A stretch of DNA of 64,000 nt from Flagellimonas lutimaris. GTDB lineage: Bacteria > Bacteroidota > Bacteroidia > Flavobacteriales > Flavobacteriaceae. Positions 27,154-35,956 of this stretch are shown here, piece by piece. The first letter of the stretch is position 1; every line of letters begins with the position of its first letter. Location of the stretch: the NCBI RefSeq assembly GCF_003581615.1, contig NZ_QXFH01000070.1:558001-622000 (forward strand). The letters run 5' to 3'. Both the position numbers and the translations under genes were made by a program. Below the pieces are notes generated by a model. That model did no database searches and was not told where the DNA came from. It was given only the letters and a program-made list of their open reading frames with translations.

Positions 27154-27891
27154 ATGATCAAGTGGATAGCCGCTTTTCTCGGTTATTTTTTATTTCGATT
27201 TCCCGGTGCGGTTTTAGGATTCATCGTGGGAACTTTTTTGGATAATTTAGGAGGTTCTGGCAAAAGATCTAGGTCAGTATTTGAAAATGTCACCAAACAA
27301 TCGGTTTCCCCGGCCGATTTTGAGTTGAATTTGCTCTCCCTGTGTTCCATAATCATAAAGGCTGATGGGCAGGTGAATCAAAGGGAGCTCGACTATGTTC
27401 GGCAGTATTTTTTAAGTACTTATGGCAAGGAAAGAGCCAATGCCATTTTCAGGACTTTCAATGAGGTTATTAAAAAAAGGGAAATATCTACCCAGCGCAT
27501 ATGTAACTTTATGCTCCAGCGCACTAGGTACGAGGTGCGGTTGCAAATGCTGCATTTTTTGTTCGGTATAGCTCAATCCGATGGACAGGTAAGCAAAGCG
27601 GAAGTTCAAAAATTGAGAGAGATTGCCGGGTATTTTCGTGTGAATCAGCACGATTTTGAAAGTATTATGGCCATGTTCATCAAGTCGGTGGACAATTCGT
27701 ACAAGATTTTGGAAATTGAAAGAACTGCTACCGATGATGAGGTGAAGAAAGCCTACCGAACTATGGCCAAAAAGTATCACCCTGATCGAGTGGTGACGGA
27801 AAACGAGGCCATACGAAAAGGTGCGGAGGAAAAATTTAAAGAGGTCCAAAAGGCCTACGAAACCATACAAAAAGAAAGGGGAATCTCTTAA
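27154..27891 (+). CDS. DjlA-like co-chaperone: membrane segment, TerB domain, J domain
   Basis: 245 residues. A hydrophobic N terminus (about residues 4-30) anchors it in the membrane. A TerB-like acidic helical domain spans about 55-170 (IIKADGQVNQRELDYV and AQSDGQVSKAEVQKL, two EF-hand-like acidic repeats). The C-terminal J domain holds the HPD triad at 209-211 (AKKYHPDR). The J domain stimulates the ATPase of DnaK, and the layout is that of DjlA. It is followed at 12 bp by a HupE/UreJ gene and is probably co-transcribed with it. Confidence 0.88.
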   Translation: MIKWIAAFLGYFLFRFPGAVLGFIVGTFLDNLGGSGKRSRSVFENVTKQSVSPADFELNLLSLCSIIIKADGQVNQRELDYVRQYFLSTYGKERANAIFRTFNEVIKKREISTQRICNFMLQRTRYEVRLQMLHFLFGIAQSDGQVSKAEVQKLREIAGYFRVNQHDFESIMAMFIKSVDNSYKILEIERTATDDEVKKAYRTMAKKYHPDRVVTENEAIRKGAEEKFKEVQKAYETIQKERGIS

Positions 27892-27903
27892 GCTATTGGA
27901 ATC

Positions 27904-28488
27904 ATGGAGGAATTTTTGTTTTATATCAAATTAGGGCTTAACCATGTGTTGGATTTTGGTGCCTATGACCATATTTTGTTCCTATCGGCGTTAACAGTCC
28001 CGTTTACCTTTAGGAACTGGAAACGAGTATTGGTTTTGGCCACTATTTTTACCGTTGCCCATTGTACCTCTTTAGCATTGTCCGTCTACGATGTGGTTAC
28101 CATGGATATTGGCCTGATTGAATTTTTAATCCCGGTTACCATTTTGCTCACCGCTCTTTTCAATTTTGCCTATGTATACAAAGAATCTTTGAACGTAGGT
28201 ATTTTTCTTCACATTTTGGCTACTGCTTTCTTCGGATTGATTCATGGTTTTGGTTTCTCCAATTATTTTAAAATGTTGATGGCGGAAGAAGAGGACAAGA
28301 TAACGCCATTGTTAGGTTTTGCAACAGGTATAGAGTTGTCTCAAGTTACTATCATATTGATTGTTTTGGCCATTTCATATGTGATTTTGGAACTTTTAAA
28401 AGCTAAGCGATGGATTTTTATTGCCATTGCATCAATTTTGATCATCGCCATTACAATACCCTTGCTGATTGCTACGTTCCCCATGTAG
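27904..28488 (+). CDS. HupE/UreJ family membrane protein
   Basis: 194 residues with six or so hydrophobic helices. The family signature AYDHILFLSAL (Asp and His near the start) and THCTSL-like AHCTSLALS follow the HupE/UreJ pattern of predicted nickel or metal-ion permeases, some linked to hydrogenase or urease. No hydrogenase or urease gene is nearby, so the ligand is open. It lies 12 bp after the DjlA-like gene. Confidence 0.8.
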   Translation: MEEFLFYIKLGLNHVLDFGAYDHILFLSALTVPFTFRNWKRVLVLATIFTVAHCTSLALSVYDVVTMDIGLIEFLIPVTILLTALFNFAYVYKESLNVGIFLHILATAFFGLIHGFGFSNYFKMLMAEEEDKITPLLGFATGIELSQVTIILIVLAISYVILELLKAKRWIFIAIASILIIAITIPLLIATFPM

Positions 28489-28573
28489 GGACTACGTTAA
28501 ATTTTATTGAATAAGGTTGTAAGGGTCTTTCAAAGCAGGTATATTTATTTAATTATCAGTGTTTTTTGTATAA

Positions 28574-29011
28574 ATGAAGGCGAGCAAACAAGAGAAATAC
28601 GACAAGGCCTATTTGCGAATGGCTCAAGAATGGGGCAAACTTTCCTATTGTAAAAGAAGGCAAGTAGGAGCCATTATAGTAAAGGATAGGATGATAATTT
28701 CCGATGGGTACAACGGCACCCCGACCGGATTTGAAAATATTTGTGAGGATGATGAAGGATACACCAAATGGTATGTGCTCCATGCCGAGGCCAACGCCAT
28801 TCTTAAAGTTGCATCATCTACACAGTCTTGTGAAGGCGCCACACTGTACATTACTCTATCACCATGCAGGGAATGTAGCAAGCTTGTGCACCAAGCTGGC
28901 ATAAAACGTGTGGTATACAAGAAGGCGTACAAAGATGACTCTGGAATTAAGTTTCTGGAAAGGGCAGGAGTTGAAATCGTCCATATGCCCGTGTTGGAAG
29001 AAATGGTTTAA
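28574..29011 (+). CDS. dCMP deaminase family protein
   Basis: 145 residues. Zinc ligands are His70, Cys98 and Cys101 (HAEANAI and SPCRECS), with catalytic Glu72. The N-terminal CKRRQVGAIIVKDRMIISDG is characteristic of dCMP deaminases, which convert dCMP to dUMP for thymidylate synthesis. It is cytoplasmic. It lies 15 bp upstream of the S41 protease gene, a pairing common in Flavobacteriia. Confidence 0.9.
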   Translation: MKASKQEKYDKAYLRMAQEWGKLSYCKRRQVGAIIVKDRMIISDGYNGTPTGFENICEDDEGYTKWYVLHAEANAILKVASSTQSCEGATLYITLSPCRECSKLVHQAGIKRVVYKKAYKDDSGIKFLERAGVEIVHMPVLEEMV

Positions 29012-29026
29012 AACCATAATTGCTAT

Positions 29027-30655
29027 ATGAAAAAGATCAAAGGATATATTTGGCCCACGTTACTTGCTTTGGCGGTGGCCCTTGGTATTTTTATAGGGGG
29101 AAAACTCCATTTTAACGATTCTCCGGAGAAGCTGTTTTCCACAAATTCCAAAAAGGATAAACTCAACAGGCTTATTGATTACATCGACTACGAATACGTG
29201 GACGATGTTGACACCGATAGTATTGTGGATGTCACTGTAAACAATATCCTAGGCAAATTGGACCCACATTCTGTATATATTCCAAAAGATGAAATGGAAG
29301 ATGTGGCAGAAAGCATGAAAGGCGATTTTGCAGGTATTGGTGTAAGCTTTTACATGTACAGAGATACCATTACTGTTATTAGAACCATCAAGAATGGACC
29401 AAGTTACATCGGCGGGATTAAACCCGGCGATCGTATTCTTATGGCTGATAAGGACACCCTCTATGGCAGAAGCATTGCCAATGATGATGTAGTATCTACC
29501 TTAAAAGGTAAAATCGGGACCAAGGTCAATTTGAAGGTTTTCAGAAAAACCGAAAATAAAATCATGGAGGTTCCCGTAGTTCGCGATCGGGTTCCCATTA
29601 GAAGTGTGGAAGCCTACTATATGTTGACAAAAGATATGGGCTATATCAAAATCAACCGTTTTGCAGAATCCACTTTTGACGAGTTCAAGGATGCACTCAG
29701 AAAACTAAAATTAAGAGGGGCAGAGAAATTAACCTTGGACCTTAGAGACAACCCTGGAGGTTATTTAGGTATTGCCGAAAAATTGGCCGATGAATTTTTG
29801 GGCGAGGATAAACTGATTCTATTTACCAAGAATAAAAAAGGCAGGGTTAAAAAAGCCTATGCCACCAAAAAAGGAGATTTTGAAGATAAACCGGTATATG
29901 TTTTGATCAATGAACGTTCTGCATCTGCCAGTGAAATTATTGCTGGTGCATTACAGGATAATGATATTGGGACTATTGTGGGTCGTCGTTCCTTTGGAAA
30001 AGGTTTGGTACAGCGCGAAATGGACTTGGGCGACGGTTCAGCAGTTAGGCTTACCGTTTCACGATATTATACCCCAACGGGAAGGTCAATTCAAAAATCT
30101 TATAAAGATGGCAACCATGATTACTATAAAAGATTTATGGAGCGCTATACCAATGGAGAACTTACCTCTGCAGACAGCATTAAAGTGGCGGATTCACTAA
30201 AATTTGTAACGCCTAAAGGCAAAGTGGTCTATGGTGGCGGTGGAATAATCCCTGATGTTTTTGTTCCCATAGGAAGCAATCAAGAAGAGGCCATAGAAAG
30301 CATGGACGATACCTATCAATTCTTTGCCCGTTTTGTATTTGAGCATTTGGAAGATGATAGAACCATGTATGATGGATATACACAAAACCAATTTTTGGAT
30401 GAATTTAGAGTAGATGACATCCTTTTCGATAATTTCATTCAATTTGTACTCGACCGCAAAATAAAATTGGATTTCTATGCCTATGAGGATAAGATAAAGG
30501 CTTATTTAAAGGCCAATATTGCAGAGCAATTGTTCTCGCCCAATATTTCAGCACAAATCAAGGGAGACCACGATTCTATGCTAAAAAAGGTAAGAGCATT
30601 GGATAAAGCTGAAATAGATCAGTCTCAAATAGGTGCTGTCGAAGTTAAGCCTTGA
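29027..30655 (+). CDS. S41 family C-terminal processing peptidase (CtpA-like)
   Basis: 542 residues. An N-terminal membrane anchor (about 9-25) is followed by a PDZ domain of about residues 90-175 (GPSYIGGIKPGDRILMAD) and the protease core with catalytic Ser300 (NERSASASEI) and Lys325 (RRSFGKGLVQ), 25 residues apart as in CtpA/Prc. It cuts tails of envelope proteins in the periplasm. The C-terminal about 120 residues are an extra helical domain. The gene follows the dCMP deaminase gene by 15 bp and ends one base before a convergent small gene. Confidence 0.92.
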   Translation: MKKIKGYIWPTLLALAVALGIFIGGKLHFNDSPEKLFSTNSKKDKLNRLIDYIDYEYVDDVDTDSIVDVTVNNILGKLDPHSVYIPKDEMEDVAESMKGDFAGIGVSFYMYRDTITVIRTIKNGPSYIGGIKPGDRILMADKDTLYGRSIANDDVVSTLKGKIGTKVNLKVFRKTENKIMEVPVVRDRVPIRSVEAYYMLTKDMGYIKINRFAESTFDEFKDALRKLKLRGAEKLTLDLRDNPGGYLGIAEKLADEFLGEDKLILFTKNKKGRVKKAYATKKGDFEDKPVYVLINERSASASEIIAGALQDNDIGTIVGRRSFGKGLVQREMDLGDGSAVRLTVSRYYTPTGRSIQKSYKDGNHDYYKRFMERYTNGELTSADSIKVADSLKFVTPKGKVVYGGGGIIPDVFVPIGSNQEEAIESMDDTYQFFARFVFEHLEDDRTMYDGYTQNQFLDEFRVDDILFDNFIQFVLDRKIKLDFYAYEDKIKAYLKANIAEQLFSPNISAQIKGDHDSMLKKVRALDKAEIDQSQIGAVEVKP

Positions 30656-30656
30656 T

Positions 30657-30857
30657 TTATTTTTTGAGCTTCTTGTCTATTTTTTTGGAAGTCATAAAAA
30701 TCAACATCAGCACAATGGCACACAAAGAGGCCACTATCCCAATCAAAGCAATGGTACTATCACCCTTTAGCGGGTTTTCAAAATCTACCATGGTTACGTT
30801 ATAGGCAATAAGTCCCAACGCAAGAATAATTAGTACTACAGCAAAGGTCTTGTTCAT
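30657..30857 (-). CDS. Small two-helix membrane protein
   Basis: 66 residues with two membrane helices (TFAVVLIILALGLIAYNVTMV and IALIGIVASLCAIVLMLIFM) and a lysine-rich tail (SKKIDKKLKK). It follows marC on the minus strand by 9 bp, so it is probably co-transcribed and may work with MarC. I recognise no family. Size, hydrophobic pattern and spacing argue that it is real. Confidence 0.65.
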   Translation of the reverse strand: MNKTFAVVLIILALGLIAYNVTMVDFENPLKGDSTIALIGIVASLCAIVLMLIFMTSKKIDKKLKK

Positions 30858-30866
30858 ATCAATAAT

Positions 30867-31451
30867 TTACACACCGTGGGCCAGTAGCTCGTTAATATTG
30901 GTGGCAAATAGCTTTACCGCAATCGCCATAAGAATAACACCAAACACCTTACGGATGATGTTGAGTCCGTTTTTACCCAAAATCCGTTCAATCTTAGCAC
31001 TGGATTTTAGCACGATGTACACAAAGATAACGTTTATAATTATGGCTACTATGATGTTTTCCACATGATATTCGGCCCTTAAGGACAAAATGGAAGTCAA
31101 GGTTCCTGCTCCCGCAATAAGAGGAAAAGCGATGGGTACAATGGAAGCTGTTTCTGGCTCATCGTCCTTGTATAGGGTTATTCCCAGAATCATTTCAATA
31201 GCAAGGAAAAAAATTATAAAAGCACCGGCAACGGCAAACGAGTTCACATCGATGCCGATTAAAGAAAGGATACTTTCCCCAACAAATAAAAAGGCAACCA
31301 TAATACAAGCTGCAACTATCGAAGCCTTTTCGGATTGAACATGGCCCACTTTGTTCCTCAGGGATAAAATGATTGGAATACTTCCCAAAATATCGATAAC
31401 TGCAAATAATATCATTCCAGCCGTCGCTATTTCCTTAAAGTTAAAATTCAT
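30867..31451 (-). CDS. MarC family integral membrane protein
   Basis: 194 residues from the ATG at 31451, with six predicted helices. The motif DILGSIPIILSL and PIAFPLIAGAGTLTSIL are family marks. MarC proteins were once linked to multiple antibiotic resistance, but the function is unsettled. The alternative start at 31475 lies at the minus-strand -7 box, so transcripts would not include it; the internal start is preferred. Confidence 0.85.
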   Translation of the reverse strand: MNFNFKEIATAGMILFAVIDILGSIPIILSLRNKVGHVQSEKASIVAACIMVAFLFVGESILSLIGIDVNSFAVAGAFIIFFLAIEMILGITLYKDDEPETASIVPIAFPLIAGAGTLTSILSLRAEYHVENIIVAIIINVIFVYIVLKSSAKIERILGKNGLNIIRKVFGVILMAIAVKLFATNINELLAHGV

Positions 31452-31472
31452 CGCGTTGTTTTTTTCGGACGG

Positions 31473-31480
31473 CAAATTTA
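31473..31480 (-). promoter_or_regulatory. Candidate -7 box for marC
   Basis: Minus-strand TAAATTTG fits TANNTTTG and ends 22 bases before the ATG at 31451. It argues against the upstream ATG at 31475. Confidence 0.45.
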
Positions 31481-31544
31481 CGTGTAAAAAATACTTTTGG
31501 ACGACACATAATGTTTATAAATCATCAAATTTTTGGTTTTGAAT

Positions 31545-31552
31545 TACCTTTG
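31545..31552 (+). promoter_or_regulatory. Candidate -7 box for the DUF3109 gene
   Basis: TACCTTTG matches TANNTTTG and ends 21 bases before the ATG. TTTG words at 31532 and 31538 are too close to be a -33 box. Confidence 0.4.
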
Positions 31553-31572
31553 TCAAAAAGTAAGGGTTTAAT

Positions 31573-32145
31573 ATGTTCCAGATAGGAAAAACCATTGTAT
31601 CAGAAGAGATTTTACAAAACGATTTTGTATGTAACCTAAATGCCTGCAAAGGAGCTTGTTGCGTGGGTGGGGAGTACGGTGCCCCGTTGGATGATTCGGA
31701 GACCGACAAACTGGTAAACATCTATCAAGATGTTAAACCTTTTTTACGCCCCGAAGGTATTGCCGCCATTGAAGAACATGGGACTTTTGTGAAAGGTGAA
31801 GATGGTGAATGGGAAACTCCTTTGGTGAACAACAACGAGTGCGCTTATGTTATTTTTTCTGAAAATGGAGTTGCAAAGTGTGGATTGGAAGCCGCCTATG
31901 AGGCTGGCGCAACTAAATGGAAGAAACCAATATCGTGCTATTTGTACCCAGTAAGGACTAGAGAGTATTCGGAGTTTACCGCTGTAAACTATCATAAATG
32001 GGAAATTTGTGACCCAGCCTGCGCTTTGGGAGAAGAGTTAAAGGTGCCCATTTATAAATTTGTAAAAGACGCCTTAATCAAAAAATTTGGAGAGGACTGG
32101 TACAGGGAATTGGAAGAAGTAGCAGCTGAAAATATTAAATCGTAG
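31573..32145 (+). CDS. DUF3109 family cysteine-rich protein
   Basis: 190 residues. Cysteines cluster as CNLNACKGACC near the start, then CAYVIF, AKCGLEAAYE, SCYLYPVR and CDPACALG. This pattern suits zinc or iron-sulfur binding, as in YkgJ-like proteins. It matches the DUF3109 family common in Bacteroidota. The function is unknown. It converges with the TPR-kinase gene (11-bp overlap of the two 3' ends at 32135-32145). Confidence 0.85.
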   Translation: MFQIGKTIVSEEILQNDFVCNLNACKGACCVGGEYGAPLDDSETDKLVNIYQDVKPFLRPEGIAAIEEHGTFVKGEDGEWETPLVNNNECAYVIFSENGVAKCGLEAAYEAGATKWKKPISCYLYPVRTREYSEFTAVNYHKWEICDPACALGEELKVPIYKFVKDALIKKFGEDWYRELEEVAAENIKS

Positions 32146-34102
32146 GAATGTCCAAGATTACTTTGGTCCCGTTTGGGTTTCCATTTTCGTCAAACAGGTC
32201 CATAATATCCACATCAAATTTGTTTTGATAATCCTTTGCGAAATTGGCTAATCTTTCCTTGGTAATACGTATGCCCAAGGATTTCCTTTTGAGTACTCTG
32301 TTTTCTTTGTTCACCTCGGCCATGGTCCTTCCAACACCATTGTCCACAATTTCTATGGTTACGTGTCCCTTGTCCTTGTGCTTTACATTTATCTGTATTT
32401 TCTTATAACCATTTTTTGGGGATAATCCATGCCATAACGAGTTTTCCAAGAAGGGTTGCAACGTTAAAGACGGAATTTTGATATTATCCACATTGATATC
32501 TTTTTCCACCTCTATTTTGAAGTCAATCTCATTGGAAAATCTGATATTTTCAATGTTCATATAAAGTTCCATGGTGCCCAATTCTTCTGCTAGCGGAATT
32601 TCTTTTTGGGAAGAAGCCTCTAAAATTTTACGTACTAGTTTGGAAAACTTGTTTAGGTAATGAACAGCGTTTTTTTGTTCGTTGTTTATAATGTAAAGTT
32701 TGATGGAGTTCAATGAATTGAACAAAAAATGCGGATTCATTTGACTTCGCAACATTTTTTGCTCCAAGGTAAGGACCCTTTTCTCGTTCTTACTTTGGTA
32801 TTGACGATATAGGATGTAAAGGATAGATGATATAAGCCCTACAATCAATGCACTGACCAATAGTGTGGTTTGGTTTTTTTTCAATCTTAGGCGGACAATC
32901 TCATTTTCTTTGGCGAGGACTGCAATCTGGTTATTCTTCTTGTCATTTTCGTACCTAACGATAATATCGTTCATGTACCGAAGATTGGTAGCGCTGGAAA
33001 TCTGTTTATCGTACTCGTCAGCTTTTTTGTAAAACTCATAGGCCTTTTTATAATCCCCTTTGGTGTTTTCCATATCCGACAATTTCTCGTATGCATATAG
33101 AATATTGCTAGGGATGTTTCGGTTTTGGGCCATTTTTAGACCTTCCTGTATAAATTTTTCTGCTTCATTATAATTGGCCAATTTGGTGTGGGCCCATCCA
33201 GTATTGATAAAAACCAAAGAGGTAATGGAAAAGTCACCAATTTTTTTGGATTCTTCTTGTAGTGGTTCTAAAAGTACCAATGCCAAGTAGGGCATGTTTT
33301 GTTTAAGATAAATTTGGGCCAAACTGTTCTTACAGATTACACGACCGATATCAGAATCTATTTCTTCATTGTATGCCAGGGATTTTCTGTAGTTTTCAAG
33401 TGCACCTTCCAAATCGCCCTTTTCCTCCAAACAATGTCCAATATTTTGATGATTGATAGCCAATCCTAGTTTATTGCCTAGCTCTTCTTCAAACTTTAAT
33501 GCTCTCTCGAATTGTAAAATGGCTAAATCATACTGTTCTAAAGTTTGATATAAGTTCCCGATGCCATTTAGGGCAACATTAATACTTCTTTTTATGTGGT
33601 TGGAAGGATTCTCTACCTGTTCTGCCAGTTCCAGCGCCCTTTGGTTATAGTCCAGAGCAGTTTTAATCGCATCTGTGCGCCTATATACTACTCCGAGCAT
33701 ATTAAGGCTGAGGACCCTAAAGTCGATATTATTGGCTTCTTCTGAAACGGCTAGGGCCTGTTCGTGTAGGTTTGCAGCTTTTTCATATTGGGAAATGTTC
33801 CTGTATTTCATTCCCAGCTGGTTCAATGCATAGGCCTGACCTTCGGGATAATTGTTTTCTTCGCTCAAATTGGTGAAATACCTTAATAGAACGGTGTCTC
33901 GCTTTTCGGAATAAAGCTCCTGATCTAAAGACTGGTAGGATTTGGGTTGCAGTTGAACGAGAGTTTCTGCTTTCTCGATAAAATCATTCGGAATTTCCTG
34001 TGCGGACAATGTTTTGGAAACGAAAATGAGCAAAAGAAAAAAAAGTGTGGTCCTTTGCACTCGATGAAGGCTTCTGGTTTGTTTGAACTTTTCTATAGGC
34101 AC
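32135..34102 (-). CDS. TPR-containing LytS-type sensor histidine kinase
   Basis: 655 residues. A signal peptide (about 18-35) is followed by tetratricopeptide repeats of about 85-365 (NQLGMKYRNISQYEKAANLH, IGNLYQTLEQYDLAILQFER), placed in the periplasm. One membrane helix lies at about 412-432, then a His_kinase domain with His458 in SQMNPHFLFNSLNS and an HATPase with DNGVGRTM. Kinases of this type phosphorylate LytTR regulators, and one is encoded 16 bp upstream. The TPRs probably bind a periplasmic protein or peptide; the ligand is unknown. Confidence 0.92.
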   Translation of the reverse strand: MPIEKFKQTRSLHRVQRTTLFFLLLIFVSKTLSAQEIPNDFIEKAETLVQLQPKSYQSLDQELYSEKRDTVLLRYFTNLSEENNYPEGQAYALNQLGMKYRNISQYEKAANLHEQALAVSEEANNIDFRVLSLNMLGVVYRRTDAIKTALDYNQRALELAEQVENPSNHIKRSINVALNGIGNLYQTLEQYDLAILQFERALKFEEELGNKLGLAINHQNIGHCLEEKGDLEGALENYRKSLAYNEEIDSDIGRVICKNSLAQIYLKQNMPYLALVLLEPLQEESKKIGDFSITSLVFINTGWAHTKLANYNEAEKFIQEGLKMAQNRNIPSNILYAYEKLSDMENTKGDYKKAYEFYKKADEYDKQISSATNLRYMNDIIVRYENDKKNNQIAVLAKENEIVRLRLKKNQTTLLVSALIVGLISSILYILYRQYQSKNEKRVLTLEQKMLRSQMNPHFLFNSLNSIKLYIINNEQKNAVHYLNKFSKLVRKILEASSQKEIPLAEELGTMELYMNIENIRFSNEIDFKIEVEKDINVDNIKIPSLTLQPFLENSLWHGLSPKNGYKKIQINVKHKDKGHVTIEIVDNGVGRTMAEVNKENRVLKRKSLGIRITKERLANFAKDYQNKFDVDIMDLFDENGNPNGTKVILDIPTI

Positions 34103-34118
34103 GGGAACATTGGTGGGA

Positions 34119-34853
34119 TTAAAGCATATCCAAAAAATCGGATTTTTTTTGCCGGGAAACAGGTATTTTATGATTAGATTCCAAAACTACGTAACCATCT
34201 GTTTTTAGGAACTCCTTTATTTTATTTAGATTGATAACATAAGAATTATGAATTCTAAAGAAGCAGCTTTCTGGTAGAAGAGCATTTACCTCCTTCAGTT
34301 TTTTGGTAAGAAGAATTTTTTGACCGTCCGCTAAAAAAATAGTACTGTAGTTACCATCGGACTCTGCATACAAGATGTCCTCACTGTTCAAGAAGAGCAA
34401 TTTACCATCCGTGTTAATGGTTATTTTTTTGCTTTGGGATTCTGCATTGAAGTTTAGCAATATTTTCTCCAATCGCTCAACAGTCAGATTCTTGGCGTTG
34501 TACTTTTTTATTTTGGCGATGGTTTCTTCGAGGTCATCTGAATCAATTGGTTTTAAAAGATAGTCGATAGCCTCGTTTTTTAATGCTTGCAATGCATATT
34601 GGTTATAAGCGGTAGTAATTACAACGGGGAAATCCTTGTTCTTTAGGTTTTTTATGAATTGAAACCCATCCATTGCTGGCATCTCAATGTCCAAGAACAA
34701 ACAATCTGGAGTGTTTTGTTCCAAATAGGCCAAGGCTTCGCCTGCATCGGTAAAGGATGCAATAATGTCCACTTCATCGCTTAAGTTGGTGAGTTCCCAA
34801 CTTAAACTCTGCAGGGCCTTGATTTCGTCATCGACTATTACAGCTTCTAGCAT
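34119..34853 (-). CDS. LytTR-family response regulator
   Basis: 244 residues. Receiver domain 1-115 has phospho-acceptor Asp55 (CLFLDIEMPAMDGF), Asp8/Asp9 (VDDE) and Lys101 (LLKPID). The LytTR DNA-binding domain, about 140-244, includes ILYAESDGNYSTIFL and FFRIHNSYVINL. It is the first gene of a two-gene unit with the TPR kinase and is the likely transcription factor. The 1.1-kb spacer upstream of it, with small ORFs and terminators, is a natural place to look for its targets. Confidence 0.93.
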   Translation of the reverse strand: MLEAVIVDDEIKALQSLSWELTNLSDEVDIIASFTDAGEALAYLEQNTPDCLFLDIEMPAMDGFQFIKNLKNKDFPVVITTAYNQYALQALKNEAIDYLLKPIDSDDLEETIAKIKKYNAKNLTVERLEKILLNFNAESQSKKITINTDGKLLFLNSEDILYAESDGNYSTIFLADGQKILLTKKLKEVNALLPESCFFRIHNSYVINLNKIKEFLKTDGYVVLESNHKIPVSRQKKSDFLDML

Positions 34854-35143
34854 AATATAGAATAGGTAATATCAAATTTAGAATTATTCTTTACATGGTA
34901 ATAAAATTATGTGTTAATGGATATTTAGCACGTATAACTGGTACGAAAAGTAAAATTAAGGGGAATACCTGTCATTTTAAGGGCTGAACAAACAGTTTAA
35001 ACGGATTTGGGTCACAAACTCTGAAAATCAAAAACCGATTATACATAAAAAAGAACAGTTTATACATAGACCCCAAAGCAGAGGGTTTTTGTTATCTATC
35101 TTCGGCATGTCAAAAATTTAAGGAGAACTTTAATAGGCAGAAA

Positions 35144-35263
35144 ATGAGAAAGTGTGCAATATTGTTCTTGATTCTGATAGTGGCTTTAATTTTTGCCGCA
35201 GTATCAGAAAAGGATAGTGCTGAATTAAGTTCGGATTGGAATAAAGTAGTTGCAAGGAAATAA
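35144..35263 (+). CDS. Possible 39-residue membrane peptide
   Basis: An ATG-to-TAA frame encodes 39 residues: MRKCAILFLILIVALIFAAV (one strong membrane helix after positive residues) and then an acidic, Trp-containing tail. AAGGAG lies about 18 bases upstream and a -7-like TATCTTCG at 35097-35104. It is divergent from the LytTR regulator gene and isolated from other genes. Hydrophobic signal-like peptides of this size can be real, but chance cannot be excluded. Confidence 0.4.
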   Translation: MRKCAILFLILIVALIFAAVSEKDSAELSSDWNKVVARK

Positions 35264-35438
35264 TCTTGTAATCGTATTATTTGCTCTTATAAATTTTGTA
35301 TTACCAATAATTGTACGGCCAAAGCAACCAATCTTTTGATTGTATAAACCGCTTGCACGATTAAATCTTCGGTTTGGTCACAATCTGGATTTGACTTTAG
35401 GTTTCGGGGGAACTACCTAGGACAAAAAAAGATTTTTA

Positions 35439-35516
35439 ATGACCATGATTGAAGAGGCCGTACTCTTGGTAATATTTGGCTCCTGGCCAGTTCATCATAA
35501 AAGCAAGACCGAGTAA
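35439..35516 (+). CDS. Possible 25-residue peptide ORF ending in a terminator stem
   Basis: An ATG-to-TAA frame of 25 codons (MTMIEEAVLLVIFGSWPVHH and five more residues). The hydrophobic middle and His pair are notable, and the stop lies inside the left arm of the terminator at 35508. No promoter or ribosome site is convincing. It may instead be part of an untranslated RNA. Confidence 0.2.
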   Translation: MTMIEEAVLLVIFGSWPVHHKSKTE

Positions 35517-35539
35517 GTTATCTTACTCGGTTTTTTTTT
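35508..35539 (+). terminator. Strong intrinsic terminator in the 1.1-kb spacer
   Basis: A ten-bp stem, ACCGAGTAAG with CTTACTCGGT, and loop TTAT are followed by nine T. There is no conventional gene upstream on the plus strand. It therefore implies a transcript that starts in the spacer, possibly carrying the small ORFs at 35144 or 35439. Confidence 0.85.
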
Positions 35540-35639
35540 GATGTTATCACACTTCCATAATTTTAAAAAAAATCTTTAGCCTTAGATTTCAACATTTTAT
35601 GTTAAAAACTTTGTGTCCGTTTTACATTTTAGCACTTTA

Positions 35640-35889
35640 AAACTTAAGGGTTTTTTTAAACCTTTGCGGTAATTGTACCAACATTAAAGCTTTAATAAAA
35701 AACCACCTTTTAGGCTGTGATAGATTCTCTCTTTTAAGAATTTGAAATTACTGTGCGGCAAGACTTTTAATTATCAAGGGTTGAGCATGGGCCGTTTAAT
35801 TTGTACTGATTTTCAGTACTTGTGATAGTGTTTATTGATTTAATACCTCGGAAAAGTTTACCCCACCATGAACATTCCGAGGTATTTTT
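35640..35889 (+). ncRNA. Candidate structured RNA ending at a terminator
   Basis: Between the terminator at 35508-35539 and the one at 35842-35889 lies about 300 bp without an ORF. The 3' part folds locally: GTACTGA/TCAGTAC (35803-35819, 3-base loop) just before the large terminator hairpin, which has a 23-base loop. A C-rich loop segment (TTTACCCCACCA) could be a pairing site. AAACCTTTG near 35660 is one mismatch from a -7 box. I cannot assign it to 6S, tmRNA or another known family. The 5' end is a guess. Confidence 0.3.
35842..35889 (+). terminator. Intrinsic terminator with long loop
   Basis: An eleven-bp stem, AATACCTCGGA with TCCGAGGTATT, encloses a 23-base loop and is followed by T residues. 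There is no upstream plus-strand gene within 600 bp except the small ORFs, so it points to a non-coding or small-protein transcript. Confidence 0.75.
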
Positions 35890-35907
35890 ATTAATAGAAA
35901 GAAATAA

Positions 35908-35935
35908 AAAAAGCCTCCGATTTTGGAGGCTTTTT
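35908..35935. terminator. Bidirectional terminator after the small-subunit gene
   Basis: Stem AAAAAGCCTCC/GGAGGCTTTTT has a 6-base loop and T runs on both strands. It ends the GMC/small-subunit operon on the minus strand. Confidence 0.85.
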
Positions 35936-35956
35936 AATTTTATAGATAAGTAAAAC

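Noticed and set aside
27412-27870. Minus-strand frame of 152 codons opposite the DjlA-like gene
   Set aside because: The plus frame has clear TerB and J-domain motifs; the antisense frame is low-complexity.
35640-35889. 6S RNA or tmRNA at this place
   Set aside because: I see neither the long bulged hairpin of 6S RNA nor tRNA-like ends and a tag ORF of tmRNA; only an unassigned candidate RNA is kept.
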